DNA from: Clostridia bacterium
Lineage (GTDB): Bacteria > Bacillota > Clostridia > Oscillospirales > CAG-272
NCBI GenBank assembly: GCA_017466445.1
Contig: JAFTUC010000029.1
Location: 186,001 to 250,000, forward strand
DNA: 64,000 nucleotides
Direction: 5' to 3'
Below the pieces are notes generated by a model. The model had not been told where the DNA came from. It worked only from the letters and a program-made list of their open reading frames with translations, and did no database searches. Positions 54,009 through 61,121 of this stretch are shown here, in pieces. Positions within the stretch are counted from its first letter, which is position 1, and every line of letters begins with the position of its first letter. Made by a program: the position numbers and the translations under genes.

Positions 54009-54538
54009 AGGATTCTGTAAAAAGCGTAGTAGTAATCACGGTAATCTGTCTTGTAGTCGCACTTCTTCTCGGTGTAACGAACTATTTCACCGCTCCCGTC
54101 ATAAAAAAGGGAAATGAGGAGCGCACTCAGGCGACTCTCTCCGAGCTTATCGAGGACGGAAAATTCCAAAAGATGAAGACCGAAAATCTGAGCGGCGTTC
54201 CCGAGAGCGTGACCGCGATCTACAAGGAGACCACCGGACTCGGATACGTCATCGAGATCTCGACAAAGGGATACGATGCAGGTCTTGTAATAATGTGCGC
54301 CATATCCCCGGAGGGAAAAATAATAAAGACAGCAACTCTTTCAAGCAACGAGACTCCGACGATAGGCGGAAACAAGGTCGTAAACAACGACAGCTACACG
54401 TCGAAATATCTCGGCAAGGACGTATCAAATATCGACGGCGTTGACACTGTGTCGGGAGCCACGATAACCTCAAACGCATATAAAAACGCGCTGAAGGACG
54501 CACTTGACGCATTTGCTGCCGTATCGGGCAAATTTTAA
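54005..54538 (+). CDS. rnfG: Rnf complex subunit G
   Basis: 177 residues starting with GTG at 54005, overlapping the rnfD stop (GTGA). One membrane helix near the N-terminus (VVVITVICLVVALLLGV), then the FMN-binding domain with VSGATITSNAYKNAL near residue 158, where the second Thr of SGATITS is the covalent FMN site. Faces outside. SD is in GGTGAGG. Confidence 0.96.
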   Translation: MKDSVKSVVVITVICLVVALLLGVTNYFTAPVIKKGNEERTQATLSELIEDGKFQKMKTENLSGVPESVTAIYKETTGLGYVIEISTKGYDAGLVIMCAISPEGKIIKTATLSSNETPTIGGNKVVNNDSYTSKYLGKDVSNIDGVDTVSGATITSNAYKNALKDALDAFAAVSGKF

Positions 54539-54556
54539 AAGGGAGGACGAATTTAT

Positions 54557-55282
54557 ATGGAAAAGAAAAAAAGCAAGCTTTCCGTCTTTTTGAACGGCAT
54601 AATCCGTGAAAATCCGGTCCTCGTCCTCGTCCTCGGAACCTGCCCCACGCTCGCTGTTACAACAAGCGTTATCGCTGCGCTCGGAATGGGCGTTGCCGCT
54701 ACTCTCGTTCTTATCTGCTCGAACGTTGTAATTTCCGCGCTTCGCAAGGTGATCCCCGACAAGGTAAGGATCCCCTGCTACATAGTTCTTATTGCGGGAT
54801 TCGTCACTATCGTTCAGCTCGTTATGCAGGCGTATTTCTATTCGATATATCAGATGCTCGGAGTATATCTCTCGCTCATCGTCGTAAACTGCATAATTCT
54901 CGGAAGAGCCGAGATGTTCGCAAGAGAAAACAGCGTAGGCGCATCCTTCCTCGACGCGCTCGGAATGGGGATCGGCTTCACTCTCGCGCTTTCCGCAATG
55001 GCGCTGATACGCGAGGTGCTCGGTGCGGGAACGATCTGCGGATTTGCAATTCCGATACTCAAGGACTATTCTATTTCGATACTCACGATGGCACCGGGAG
55101 GATTTCTTGTATTCGGCATCCTCATTGCCATAATAAACAAGCTGACAAAGGGCAAGGGAGTAAAGCGCAAAAGCTTCTCCTGCGACGTATGTCCCTCTGC
55201 CGCATACTGCAAAAAGCGCTCCCGCGGGAATGATGAGAGTGCCGATAGTTGCTCTGCAAATGAAAAGCAGAGCTCACTCTAA
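54557..55282 (+). CDS. rnfE: Rnf complex subunit E with Cys-rich C-terminal tail
   Basis: 241 residues. Six-helix membrane subunit of the RnfA/E type: NPVLVLVLGTCPTLAVTTSV near residue 16, LIVVNCIILGRAEMFA near 112, and GMGIGFTLALSAMALIRE. Together with RnfA it holds a 2Fe-2S cluster in the membrane. The tail after about residue 200 is longer than usual and Cys-rich (SCDVCPSAAYCKKRSRGN, DSCSAN), likely in the cytoplasm. GGGAGGACGA is the ribosome site. Confidence 0.95.
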   Translation: MEKKKSKLSVFLNGIIRENPVLVLVLGTCPTLAVTTSVIAALGMGVAATLVLICSNVVISALRKVIPDKVRIPCYIVLIAGFVTIVQLVMQAYFYSIYQMLGVYLSLIVVNCIILGRAEMFARENSVGASFLDALGMGIGFTLALSAMALIREVLGAGTICGFAIPILKDYSISILTMAPGGFLVFGILIAIINKLTKGKGVKRKSFSCDVCPSAAYCKKRSRGNDESADSCSANEKQSSL

Positions 55283-55303
55283 TGGAAAGGTCGGTGATCT
55301 GTT

Positions 55304-55903
55304 TTGGAAATGCTTAAAACTCTCGCTGTAATAATAGTAAGCAGCGTACTTGTTAACAACTACGTTCTCAGCAAATTCCTCGGTATCTGTCCCTTCCTCG
55401 GTGTATCGAAGAAGCTCGATCAGGCTACCGGAATGGGACTTGCCGTAATCTTCGTAATGCTCGCCGCTACCGCAACCACCTGGCCGATCTACACGTTCAT
55501 TCTCGTTCCCAACAGTCTTGAATACATGCAGACTATCGTATTCATTCTCGTGATCGCCGCTCTCGTTCAGTTCGTCGAGATCGCACTGAAGAAATACATC
55601 CCCTCACTGCACAAATCTCTCGGCGTTTATCTGCCCCTCATAACGACGAACTGCGCGGTGCTTGGTGTTGCGATAAACAACATAAACGACGGATACAACT
55701 TCATCGAATCAATGGTAAGCTCTCTCGGATGCGGACTCGGATTTCTTCTGGCCATGGTCATTTTCGCGGGTGTACGCTCCCGTCTTGAGGAGGCTGAGCC
55801 TCCGAAGGCGTTTGAGGGTCTTCCCATAACGCTCGTTGCCGCATCGATCGTTTCTCTTGCATTTATGGGATTCGTCGGAGTTGCCGAGAATCTCTTCGCG
55901 TAA
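55304..55903 (+). CDS. rnfA: Rnf complex subunit A
   Basis: 199 residues. Six-helix membrane partner of RnfE. VLVNNYVLSKFLGICPFLGVSKKLD near residue 16 and TTNCAVLGVAINNIN near 112 each give one Cys ligand side of the shared 2Fe-2S cluster. The start is a TTG at 55304, with GGTGATC 6 bases upstream, matching the anti-Shine-Dalgarno; ATG at 55310 is an alternative. Confidence 0.96.
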   Translation: MEMLKTLAVIIVSSVLVNNYVLSKFLGICPFLGVSKKLDQATGMGLAVIFVMLAATATTWPIYTFILVPNSLEYMQTIVFILVIAALVQFVEIALKKYIPSLHKSLGVYLPLITTNCAVLGVAINNINDGYNFIESMVSSLGCGLGFLLAMVIFAGVRSRLEEAEPPKAFEGLPITLVAASIVSLAFMGFVGVAENLFA

Positions 55904-55915
55904 GGAGGCTTTTAT

Positions 55916-56737
55916 ATGACAGATATCATCATAGCGGCATCGGTCGTAGCCGTTACCGGTCTCATTTGCGGACTTATTCTCGCACTCGCATCTAAATTCA
56001 TGAACATAGCGCAGGACGAGCGGATCTCCGATATCCGCGAATGTCTGCCGGGCGCAAACTGCGGTGCCTGCGGCTTCACCGGATGCGACGGATACGCCAA
56101 GGCCATCATCGAGACCGAGGGAACTCCCACGAATCTCTGCACTCCCGGCGGCGCCGAAACCGCAAGAAAGATCGCCGGAAAATTGGGTGTTGAATTTTCG
56201 GAGGTCGAAAAGAAGGTCGCCTTCGTAAAATGCCACGGTGACTGCTCGGCAACGACTATCAAGTTCAATTACGAGGGAATAAACACCTGTACCGCCGCAA
56301 AAATGCACTTTTCGGGTCATTGGGCGTGTCCGCACGGATGTCTCGGATTCGGTGACTGTGCTCTCGTCTGCAGCGAAAACGCAATATCGATAAAGGACGG
56401 CGTTGCCCACGTAGATCCCTCAAGATGTATCGGATGCGGTCTTTGTGCAAAGACCTGCCCGAACGCTCTTATCTCTATATTCCCGATAACAAAGCAGACT
56501 ATCGTATCCTGCTCCAACACAGACAAGGGAGTCATAGCCCGCGCGGTCTGCTCAAACGCGTGTATAGGCTGCAAAAAATGTGAAAAGACCTGTACCGAGG
56601 GCGCTATCAAGGTAGAAAACAATCTCGCGAAAATCGACGGAGAAAAATGCACCTCCTGCGGAAGCTGCGTTCAGGCTTGCCCCGTGGGATGCATCAAAAT
56701 TGCCGATTTCGCGGCAGTATCAAGCATTCAGATCTAA
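55916..56737 (+). CDS. rnfB: Rnf complex subunit B
   Basis: 273 residues. Ferredoxin-side entry of electrons. An N-terminal membrane helix (VVAVTGLICGLILALASKF), a 4Fe-4S domain with ECLPGANCGACGFTGCDGYAKAI near residue 41, and three or more ferredoxin-type cluster motifs (CIGCGLCAKTCPNA, CIGCKKCEKTCTEG, CTSCGSCVQACPVGC). Normal length. GGAGGC precedes the ATG. Last rnf gene, followed by the NusG-domain-II protein. Confidence 0.97.
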   Translation: MTDIIIAASVVAVTGLICGLILALASKFMNIAQDERISDIRECLPGANCGACGFTGCDGYAKAIIETEGTPTNLCTPGGAETARKIAGKLGVEFSEVEKKVAFVKCHGDCSATTIKFNYEGINTCTAAKMHFSGHWACPHGCLGFGDCALVCSENAISIKDGVAHVDPSRCIGCGLCAKTCPNALISIFPITKQTIVSCSNTDKGVIARAVCSNACIGCKKCEKTCTEGAIKVENNLAKIDGEKCTSCGSCVQACPVGCIKIADFAAVSSIQI

Positions 56738-56769
56738 AACACAACATTTAGTCAGGCGGTGACGCAGAT

Positions 56770-57198
56770 ATGTCAGAATCGAAAAAGAGGATAATTCGCA
56801 ACGATATTATCATAATTCTGATACCTCTCGTCATCGCCGCTCTTTTACTTGTGCTCTTTCAGACATTCTCAAAAAAGGGCAGCCTTGTGCTGATCGAGCA
56901 GGACGGCAAGGAGATCGGAAGATACGAGCTTTCCAAAGATCTTCATATCCCGATAAAGGGCAGTAACGGGCAAACGCTCCTTATTCTTAACATAGAAAAC
57001 GAAAGCGCGTTCGTGAGTGACTCAAAATGCACGGACGCCACCTGCGAGCGCACGGGAAGGATATCAAGGATCGGAGAAAGCATAGTTTGTCTTCCCTCGC
57101 GCGTCATGATTAAAATAGTGGGCGATTCGTCCGAGAACCGACCGAATCTGCCCGACGCAGTAGCATTTTACGAAAATGGGGTGAGAAGGCAGTTATGA
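56770..57198 (+). CDS. NusG domain II-containing membrane protein
   Basis: 142 residues. One membrane segment (about 12-31, IIIILIPLVIAALLLVLFQT) anchors a small outer beta domain with QDGKEIGRYELSKD, LLILNIENESAFVSDSKCTDATCERTG and ICLPSRVMIKI-like text, which is the NusG domain II pattern found in Firmicutes next to rnf and hepT-type genes. The Cys pair C-x5-C is characteristic. Function unknown; co-transcribed with rnf and overlapping the next gene by 4 bases. Confidence 0.85.
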   Translation: MSESKKRIIRNDIIIILIPLVIAALLLVLFQTFSKKGSLVLIEQDGKEIGRYELSKDLHIPIKGSNGQTLLILNIENESAFVSDSKCTDATCERTGRISRIGESIVCLPSRVMIKIVGDSSENRPNLPDAVAFYENGVRRQL

Positions 57199-57692
57199 AA
57201 AAGCGGTCCCACGTGATTTATATAACCCACACCGCTATGCTCACGCTGATCGCTCTCGGACTTTCGTATATCGAATCTCTCATTCCTCCGCTCATTCCCG
57301 TACCCGGAATAAAGATCGGACTTGCCAACATCGCGGTAATATTCGTCCTTTACAAAAAGGACGTTATCAGCGCCGCCGCGGTATCGCTGATACGCGTTTT
57401 CATATCCTTTCTTCTTTTCGGAAGCGTTCTGTCGCTTGCATACAGTCTTTGCGGAGCGCTGTTTAGTCTTTTTCTGATGTTCCTTTTGAAAAAGCTTTCG
57501 ATATTCTCCGAAATAGGAGTTTCGGTCTGCGGTGCGCTCGCACACAACGTAGCGCAAATAGCCGTAGCCTGCCTTATCTTTTCGTCAAAGGAGATATTTT
57601 ATTATCTTCCCGTGCTTATGATATCGGCAACGGTCACGGGAATAATCATCGGTCTTATTTCCTGCCTGATGATACGAAAGGTAAAAATATAG
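57195..57692 (+). CDS. Gx-transporter/heptaprenyl diphosphate synthase component I-like membrane protein
   Basis: 165 residues. Five or six membrane helices. MLTLIALGLSYIESLIPPLIPVPGIKIGLANIAVIFVL is typical of the PF07456 family, once called heptaprenyl diphosphate synthase component I, more likely an ECF-S-like substrate-binding membrane protein. ATG overlaps the previous stop (ATGA). Position after rnf and NusG_II genes is conserved in Clostridia. It may serve quinone, flavin or FMN supply to Rnf, but this is not shown. Confidence 0.85.
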   Translation: MKKRSHVIYITHTAMLTLIALGLSYIESLIPPLIPVPGIKIGLANIAVIFVLYKKDVISAAAVSLIRVFISFLLFGSVLSLAYSLCGALFSLFLMFLLKKLSIFSEIGVSVCGALAHNVAQIAVACLIFSSKEIFYYLPVLMISATVTGIIIGLISCLMIRKVKI

Positions 57693-57706
57693 GACAGCTG
57701 AAACGC

Positions 57707-57736
57707 AAAATCCCCGCCTCTCGGCGGGGATTTTTT
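57707..57736. terminator. Terminator between the rnf operon and rsmG
   Basis: AAAATCCCCGCC / GGCGGGGATTTT (57707-57718, 57723-57734), 12-base stem, TTTT at both ends; works both ways. Confidence 0.9.
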
Positions 57737-57749
57737 ATCAAAGATCTTT

Positions 57750-58463
57750 TTAAAGCGGGGATTTTTTTATCTTCGCATACGCACGCGGATATTTTTGCGG
57801 CGTTTCACGGTCTTTATTAAAAACTATCAGCGCTCTCGCTCCGAAATCGGAGAGAGTGATCCTATGAAAGGTATCAAGAGACGCTCCGAGGACCGATATT
57901 CCCTTCTCTGCTTCCCTGTATTCGGTGTCGGCATCCGAACCCTTCATAGCAATGAAAAGCCCGTCCTTTTTTACAAACGGAATGCATATCTCGTCGAGAA
58001 TATTCAGCCGAGCGACCGCTCTCGACACGCAAACGTCGAAGCCTTCTCTGTATTCGGGAAGCCTTGAAGCGTCCTCTGCTCTCATTGCGAGCGTTTTTAC
58101 CGAAAGTGAGAGCTTTCTTGCCACATCATCCACAAACGTGAGCTTTTTCGCCGTCGAATCGAGCGCGACGATCGAAATATCGGGACGCACGATCGCAAGC
58201 GGAAGGGTCGGAAATCCGCCGCCGCATCCGACGTCGATCACCTTGGCGCCGCTCGGGATCAGGCTCGCTACCGTAAGAGAATCGGCAAAATGACCGATTA
58301 TTACATCCCTTTGCTCGGTAAGTGCGGTAAGGTTCATCACCTTACCCGTTTCGGTAAGCATATCAAACAAAGCTTCAAATTTGTCCGGAATATCTCCGAG
58401 AGTATATTCAGAAAGCTCCAAGGAGCAAAATATCTCCTTCAGTTCATCCTTAAAGAGCGACAT
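57750..58463 (-). CDS. rsmG: 16S rRNA (guanine527-N7)-methyltransferase RsmG
   Basis: 237 residues, family length. SAM-dependent methyltransferase for G527 of 16S rRNA. N-terminal MNLTALTEQRDVIIGHFADSLTV, SAM site VIDVGCGGGFPTLPLAI near residue 95, and VSRAVARLNILDEI near 150. Its loss gives mild streptomycin resistance in known species. Last of the ftsK operon on this strand; 19 bases after the CPBP protease gene. Confidence 0.96.
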   Translation of the reverse strand: MSLFKDELKEIFCSLELSEYTLGDIPDKFEALFDMLTETGKVMNLTALTEQRDVIIGHFADSLTVASLIPSGAKVIDVGCGGGFPTLPLAIVRPDISIVALDSTAKKLTFVDDVARKLSLSVKTLAMRAEDASRLPEYREGFDVCVSRAVARLNILDEICIPFVKKDGLFIAMKGSDADTEYREAEKGISVLGASLDTFHRITLSDFGARALIVFNKDRETPQKYPRAYAKIKKSPL

Positions 58464-58482
58464 TTATATTTTTTTCCTTTCC

Positions 58483-59409
58483 TCAAAGGGTAAGTGACAT
58501 AACGATAAAAAGGAGCGCGCAGATCAAAAAGACGGGCGAGAGAAAGACCTCGCTGATCGCATATATCCCGTTCGTACGTCCTTTTTTTGTGTCGTGATTA
58601 GATATTTTCATTTTCGCATCTCCGACCGCATATTCCCAGTAGACGATCGACGCCTCTCTGAAAAACATTGCAAGCGAGAATATAAAGAAGGCTCCGATAA
58701 GAAAGAGCATGAAAAATACGTTACCCGCGCCGAGTATCATCTGTGAAACAAGAGGCATCACGTAGATGCTGAAGATGTTACTCGCAAGGTGCAACAAAAT
58801 GTTTACTAACAGATTCTGCGTGACGTAGAAGGAAAAGCCGAGCACAAGTCCGCAGAAAAAGTAGGAAAGAAATCCGCTAAGGCTGAAATGGAGCATCGCG
58901 AAGGCGAGCGACGAGAAGGTTATCGCGCAAAATTTTCCGTACTGCGAATACTCGTAGAGAAGGATACCTCTGAAAACGAATTCCTCGCATACCGCAGGTA
59001 AAAGTCCGAGCGCCAAAAATACGTATCCAAAGCCGCTTTGTCTGCTTATTGCGGATATTTCCTGACCTGTCGTGGAAACACTGTAGGCAGAGCCGCCTAT
59101 CGCGTAAACGCCGTACTGTATAAGCATGCTTCCCGAAACGAGCACGGCAAGAGCATAGAATATGAATATAACTCTGGACACCTGCATCGTGCTTATCGGT
59201 ATGTTTGTAAAATAACTGTCACTTCTCGTTTTACAGTAAAACAGTGCGGGAAGCGCAAATATGACTATCTGCGAAACCACCGTCCTTGCGAATATCTCGT
59301 CCGCGGTCTTGCCCGACGTAAGATCGAATACTCGCACCACTACCGTCATCAAAAAGACGAAAAGTATAAGTATAGGCGCGATACCTGCGCTCTTAAATCT
59401 CTTTGTCAA
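58483..59409 (-). CDS. CPBP-family intramembrane protease (Abi/CAAX type)
   Basis: 308 residues, eight or so membrane helices. Motifs of the CPBP group: EEFVFRGILLYEY near residue 142 with the EE pair, FAMLHFSLSGFLSYFFCGLVLG with the first His, and HLASNIFSIY with the second His. These proteases cleave prenylated or lipid-linked proteins or process bacteriocin-type peptides; the target is not known. The start is a TTG at 59409 within the end of the previous gene (17-base overlap), with GAGGTGA upstream. Confidence 0.9.
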   Translation of the reverse strand: MTKRFKSAGIAPILILFVFLMTVVVRVFDLTSGKTADEIFARTVVSQIVIFALPALFYCKTRSDSYFTNIPISTMQVSRVIFIFYALAVLVSGSMLIQYGVYAIGGSAYSVSTTGQEISAISRQSGFGYVFLALGLLPAVCEEFVFRGILLYEYSQYGKFCAITFSSLAFAMLHFSLSGFLSYFFCGLVLGFSFYVTQNLLVNILLHLASNIFSIYVMPLVSQMILGAGNVFFMLFLIGAFFIFSLAMFFREASIVYWEYAVGDAKMKISNHDTKKGRTNGIYAISEVFLSPVFLICALLFIVMSLTL

Positions 59410-59986
59410 CGACCCTCACCTCTTTTTCGCTGACGAGAATATCTACCGAAATATCGTATTTTCCGTGCGGAAGAGAATTTACGATAAACTGAGAATAGAT
59501 AAGACCGACTCTCGATATGCCGCTGCCGCTGAAATATCTGTCATAAAAGCCCTTGCCGTATCCGAGTCTGTAACCCATTCTGTCATATGCGAGCGCGGGA
59601 ATAATGACCGCACATCTGCCGTTTTGCCCATCTACACGAAATTTTTCGTTCTGCGCGGGCGGCTCGAAAAGTCCGAATCTTCCGCTTTCAAGCTCGTCAA
59701 GAGAATTTATATAATGGAAATTCATCACCGAGCCCTTGCTTTCGCATCTCGGAAGCGCCACCCTTTTCCCCGCAGAAAGCGCCGCGGATATGAGTGGGCG
59801 CACGTCTATTTCACCCTTTACAGGATAATAGACAAGCACGGTATCGGCATATCTGTAGACGGTAAGCGCCATAAATCTGCTTAATATCTTACTGTCGAGC
59901 TTGTCCTTATATTCATCCGGAATGGATGATCTGCGCTCTAAAAAGCTCTTTCGAAGAGCGTTTTTTTGTTCCTTGATCTGATACAT
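59393..59986 (-). CDS. 5-formyltetrahydrofolate cyclo-ligase
   Basis: 197 residues, family length. Converts 5-formyl-THF to 5,10-methenyl-THF with ATP. EQKNALRKSFLERRSSIP at the N-terminus, KGEIDVRPLI and ALPRCESKG in the middle, and LGYGKGFYDRYF near residue 150 are family marks. 6 bases after the DJ-1 gene, no clear ribosome site, so likely coupled translation. The MTHFS/ygfA symbol differs between species. Confidence 0.95.
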   Translation of the reverse strand: MYQIKEQKNALRKSFLERRSSIPDEYKDKLDSKILSRFMALTVYRYADTVLVYYPVKGEIDVRPLISAALSAGKRVALPRCESKGSVMNFHYINSLDELESGRFGLFEPPAQNEKFRVDGQNGRCAVIIPALAYDRMGYRLGYGKGFYDRYFSGSGISRVGLIYSQFIVNSLPHGKYDISVDILVSEKEVRVVDKEI

Positions 59987-59992
59987 AAAAGT

Positions 59993-60556
59993 TTAAAATG
60001 TAATATTACTGTAGATTATCGATTTTGCTATCTTGTCGGCTTCCTGCTTCGATCTTAGTTTTTCAACGATCGCAAGTCCGAAGGGGATAGCGACTCCCAT
60101 TCCTGCCGCGGTTATAACGTTCTTGCTATTTACTACCTTGGAAAATTTAGCAAGCTTTGCTCCCGTAAGCTCCTTTTCAAAGCCGGGATAGCATACCGCG
60201 GTCTTGTCATCGAGAATACCGAGCCGTCCGAGCACCATCGGAGCCGCGCATATCGCCGCTATCGGGATATCTTTACCGTTTGCGTAAGTAAGCATCGCGC
60301 AGAGAGGAGCGCAGGCAAGCAGATTTTTCGTGCCGGGCATACCTCCGGGAAGCACCATCATTTCGGGTTCTCTGTCCATAACGCAGATATCTTTTATTCT
60401 TTTATCGGCGGTAATTGACATTCCGTGCGATCCCATAACGCAAAGCTCATCTCCTATAGCGATAAGCTCAACGTCTATGCCCGCACGACGCATGATATCT
60501 ATGGGCGCTATAGCCTCAGTTTCTTCAAATCCGTTTGCGAGAAAAACGTATACCAT
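59993..60556 (-). CDS. DJ-1/PfpI-family protein
   Basis: 187 residues, typical of the DJ-1 clade. VYVFLANGFEETEAIAPIDIMRRAG holds the conserved Glu; AAICAAPMVLG near residue 106 holds the nucleophile Cys on the elbow. These proteins act as glyoxalase III or deglycase-like enzymes, or in oxidative protection; the exact role is not shown. AAAGGA before the ATG. Confidence 0.93.
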   Translation of the reverse strand: MVYVFLANGFEETEAIAPIDIMRRAGIDVELIAIGDELCVMGSHGMSITADKRIKDICVMDREPEMMVLPGGMPGTKNLLACAPLCAMLTYANGKDIPIAAICAAPMVLGRLGILDDKTAVCYPGFEKELTGAKLAKFSKVVNSKNVITAAGMGVAIPFGLAIVEKLRSKQEADKIAKSIIYSNITF

Positions 60557-60602
60557 ATTTTTATTCCTTTCGATGCATCTTTTTATAAAGCGGTATCCAA
60601 AG

Positions 60603-61121
60603 TCAGATGAGCGAGAATACCGCGTCTTCGGGAATTTTCAGATCGCTTTTGAAAAGTGCTCTGACCTTTTCGCCGCAAGGGATATCTCCGCCCTCGGTGA
60701 AAAAGAGATGAGGCTCCTCAAAACGAGCGTCTATTTCAGTCTCAAAAACATACCCGATATGCCTGTACATTTCAAAAAGTTCTTCTTTTTCGGGAACGAG
60801 AAGAGTGAAATCCCTTCCCTCTGCCATGGAAAGAAGCTTTTTCGCATAGCCTCTTCCACGAAGATCCTGTCTCAGCGCGAGAGCGTAGATATATCTGCCC
60901 TCGTAAAGAGCGTCTCTGTAGCTTGCACGCACGTCAAGAGAATTGACTATCCCAACGACCTCGCCGAAAAAAACAGCAATAAAGGCCACCTTTTCCATTG
61001 GAAACACCGAGTAAAACCTATCGATAAAGTCATAATCATCCCCGAAAATATCCTTCCAGAGACGCTTTACCGAGTCACTGTATCTGCTATCGTTTAGCTT
61101 TACAAACGAGATATCATTCAT
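60603..61121 (-). CDS. GNAT-family N-acetyltransferase
   Basis: 172 residues from the ATG at 61121, which overlaps the ftsK stop (the ATGAATGA region) so translation is coupled; a GTG at 61133 is less likely. Acetyl-CoA motif ALRQDLRGRGYAKKLL near residue 80 (R-x-x-G-x-G/A), preceded by the GEVVGIVNSLDVRA strand and followed by YRHIGYVFETEID. Substrate unknown. Confidence 0.88.
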   Translation of the reverse strand: MNDISFVKLNDSRYSDSVKRLWKDIFGDDYDFIDRFYSVFPMEKVAFIAVFFGEVVGIVNSLDVRASYRDALYEGRYIYALALRQDLRGRGYAKKLLSMAEGRDFTLLVPEKEELFEMYRHIGYVFETEIDARFEEPHLFFTEGGDIPCGEKVRALFKSDLKIPEDAVFSLI

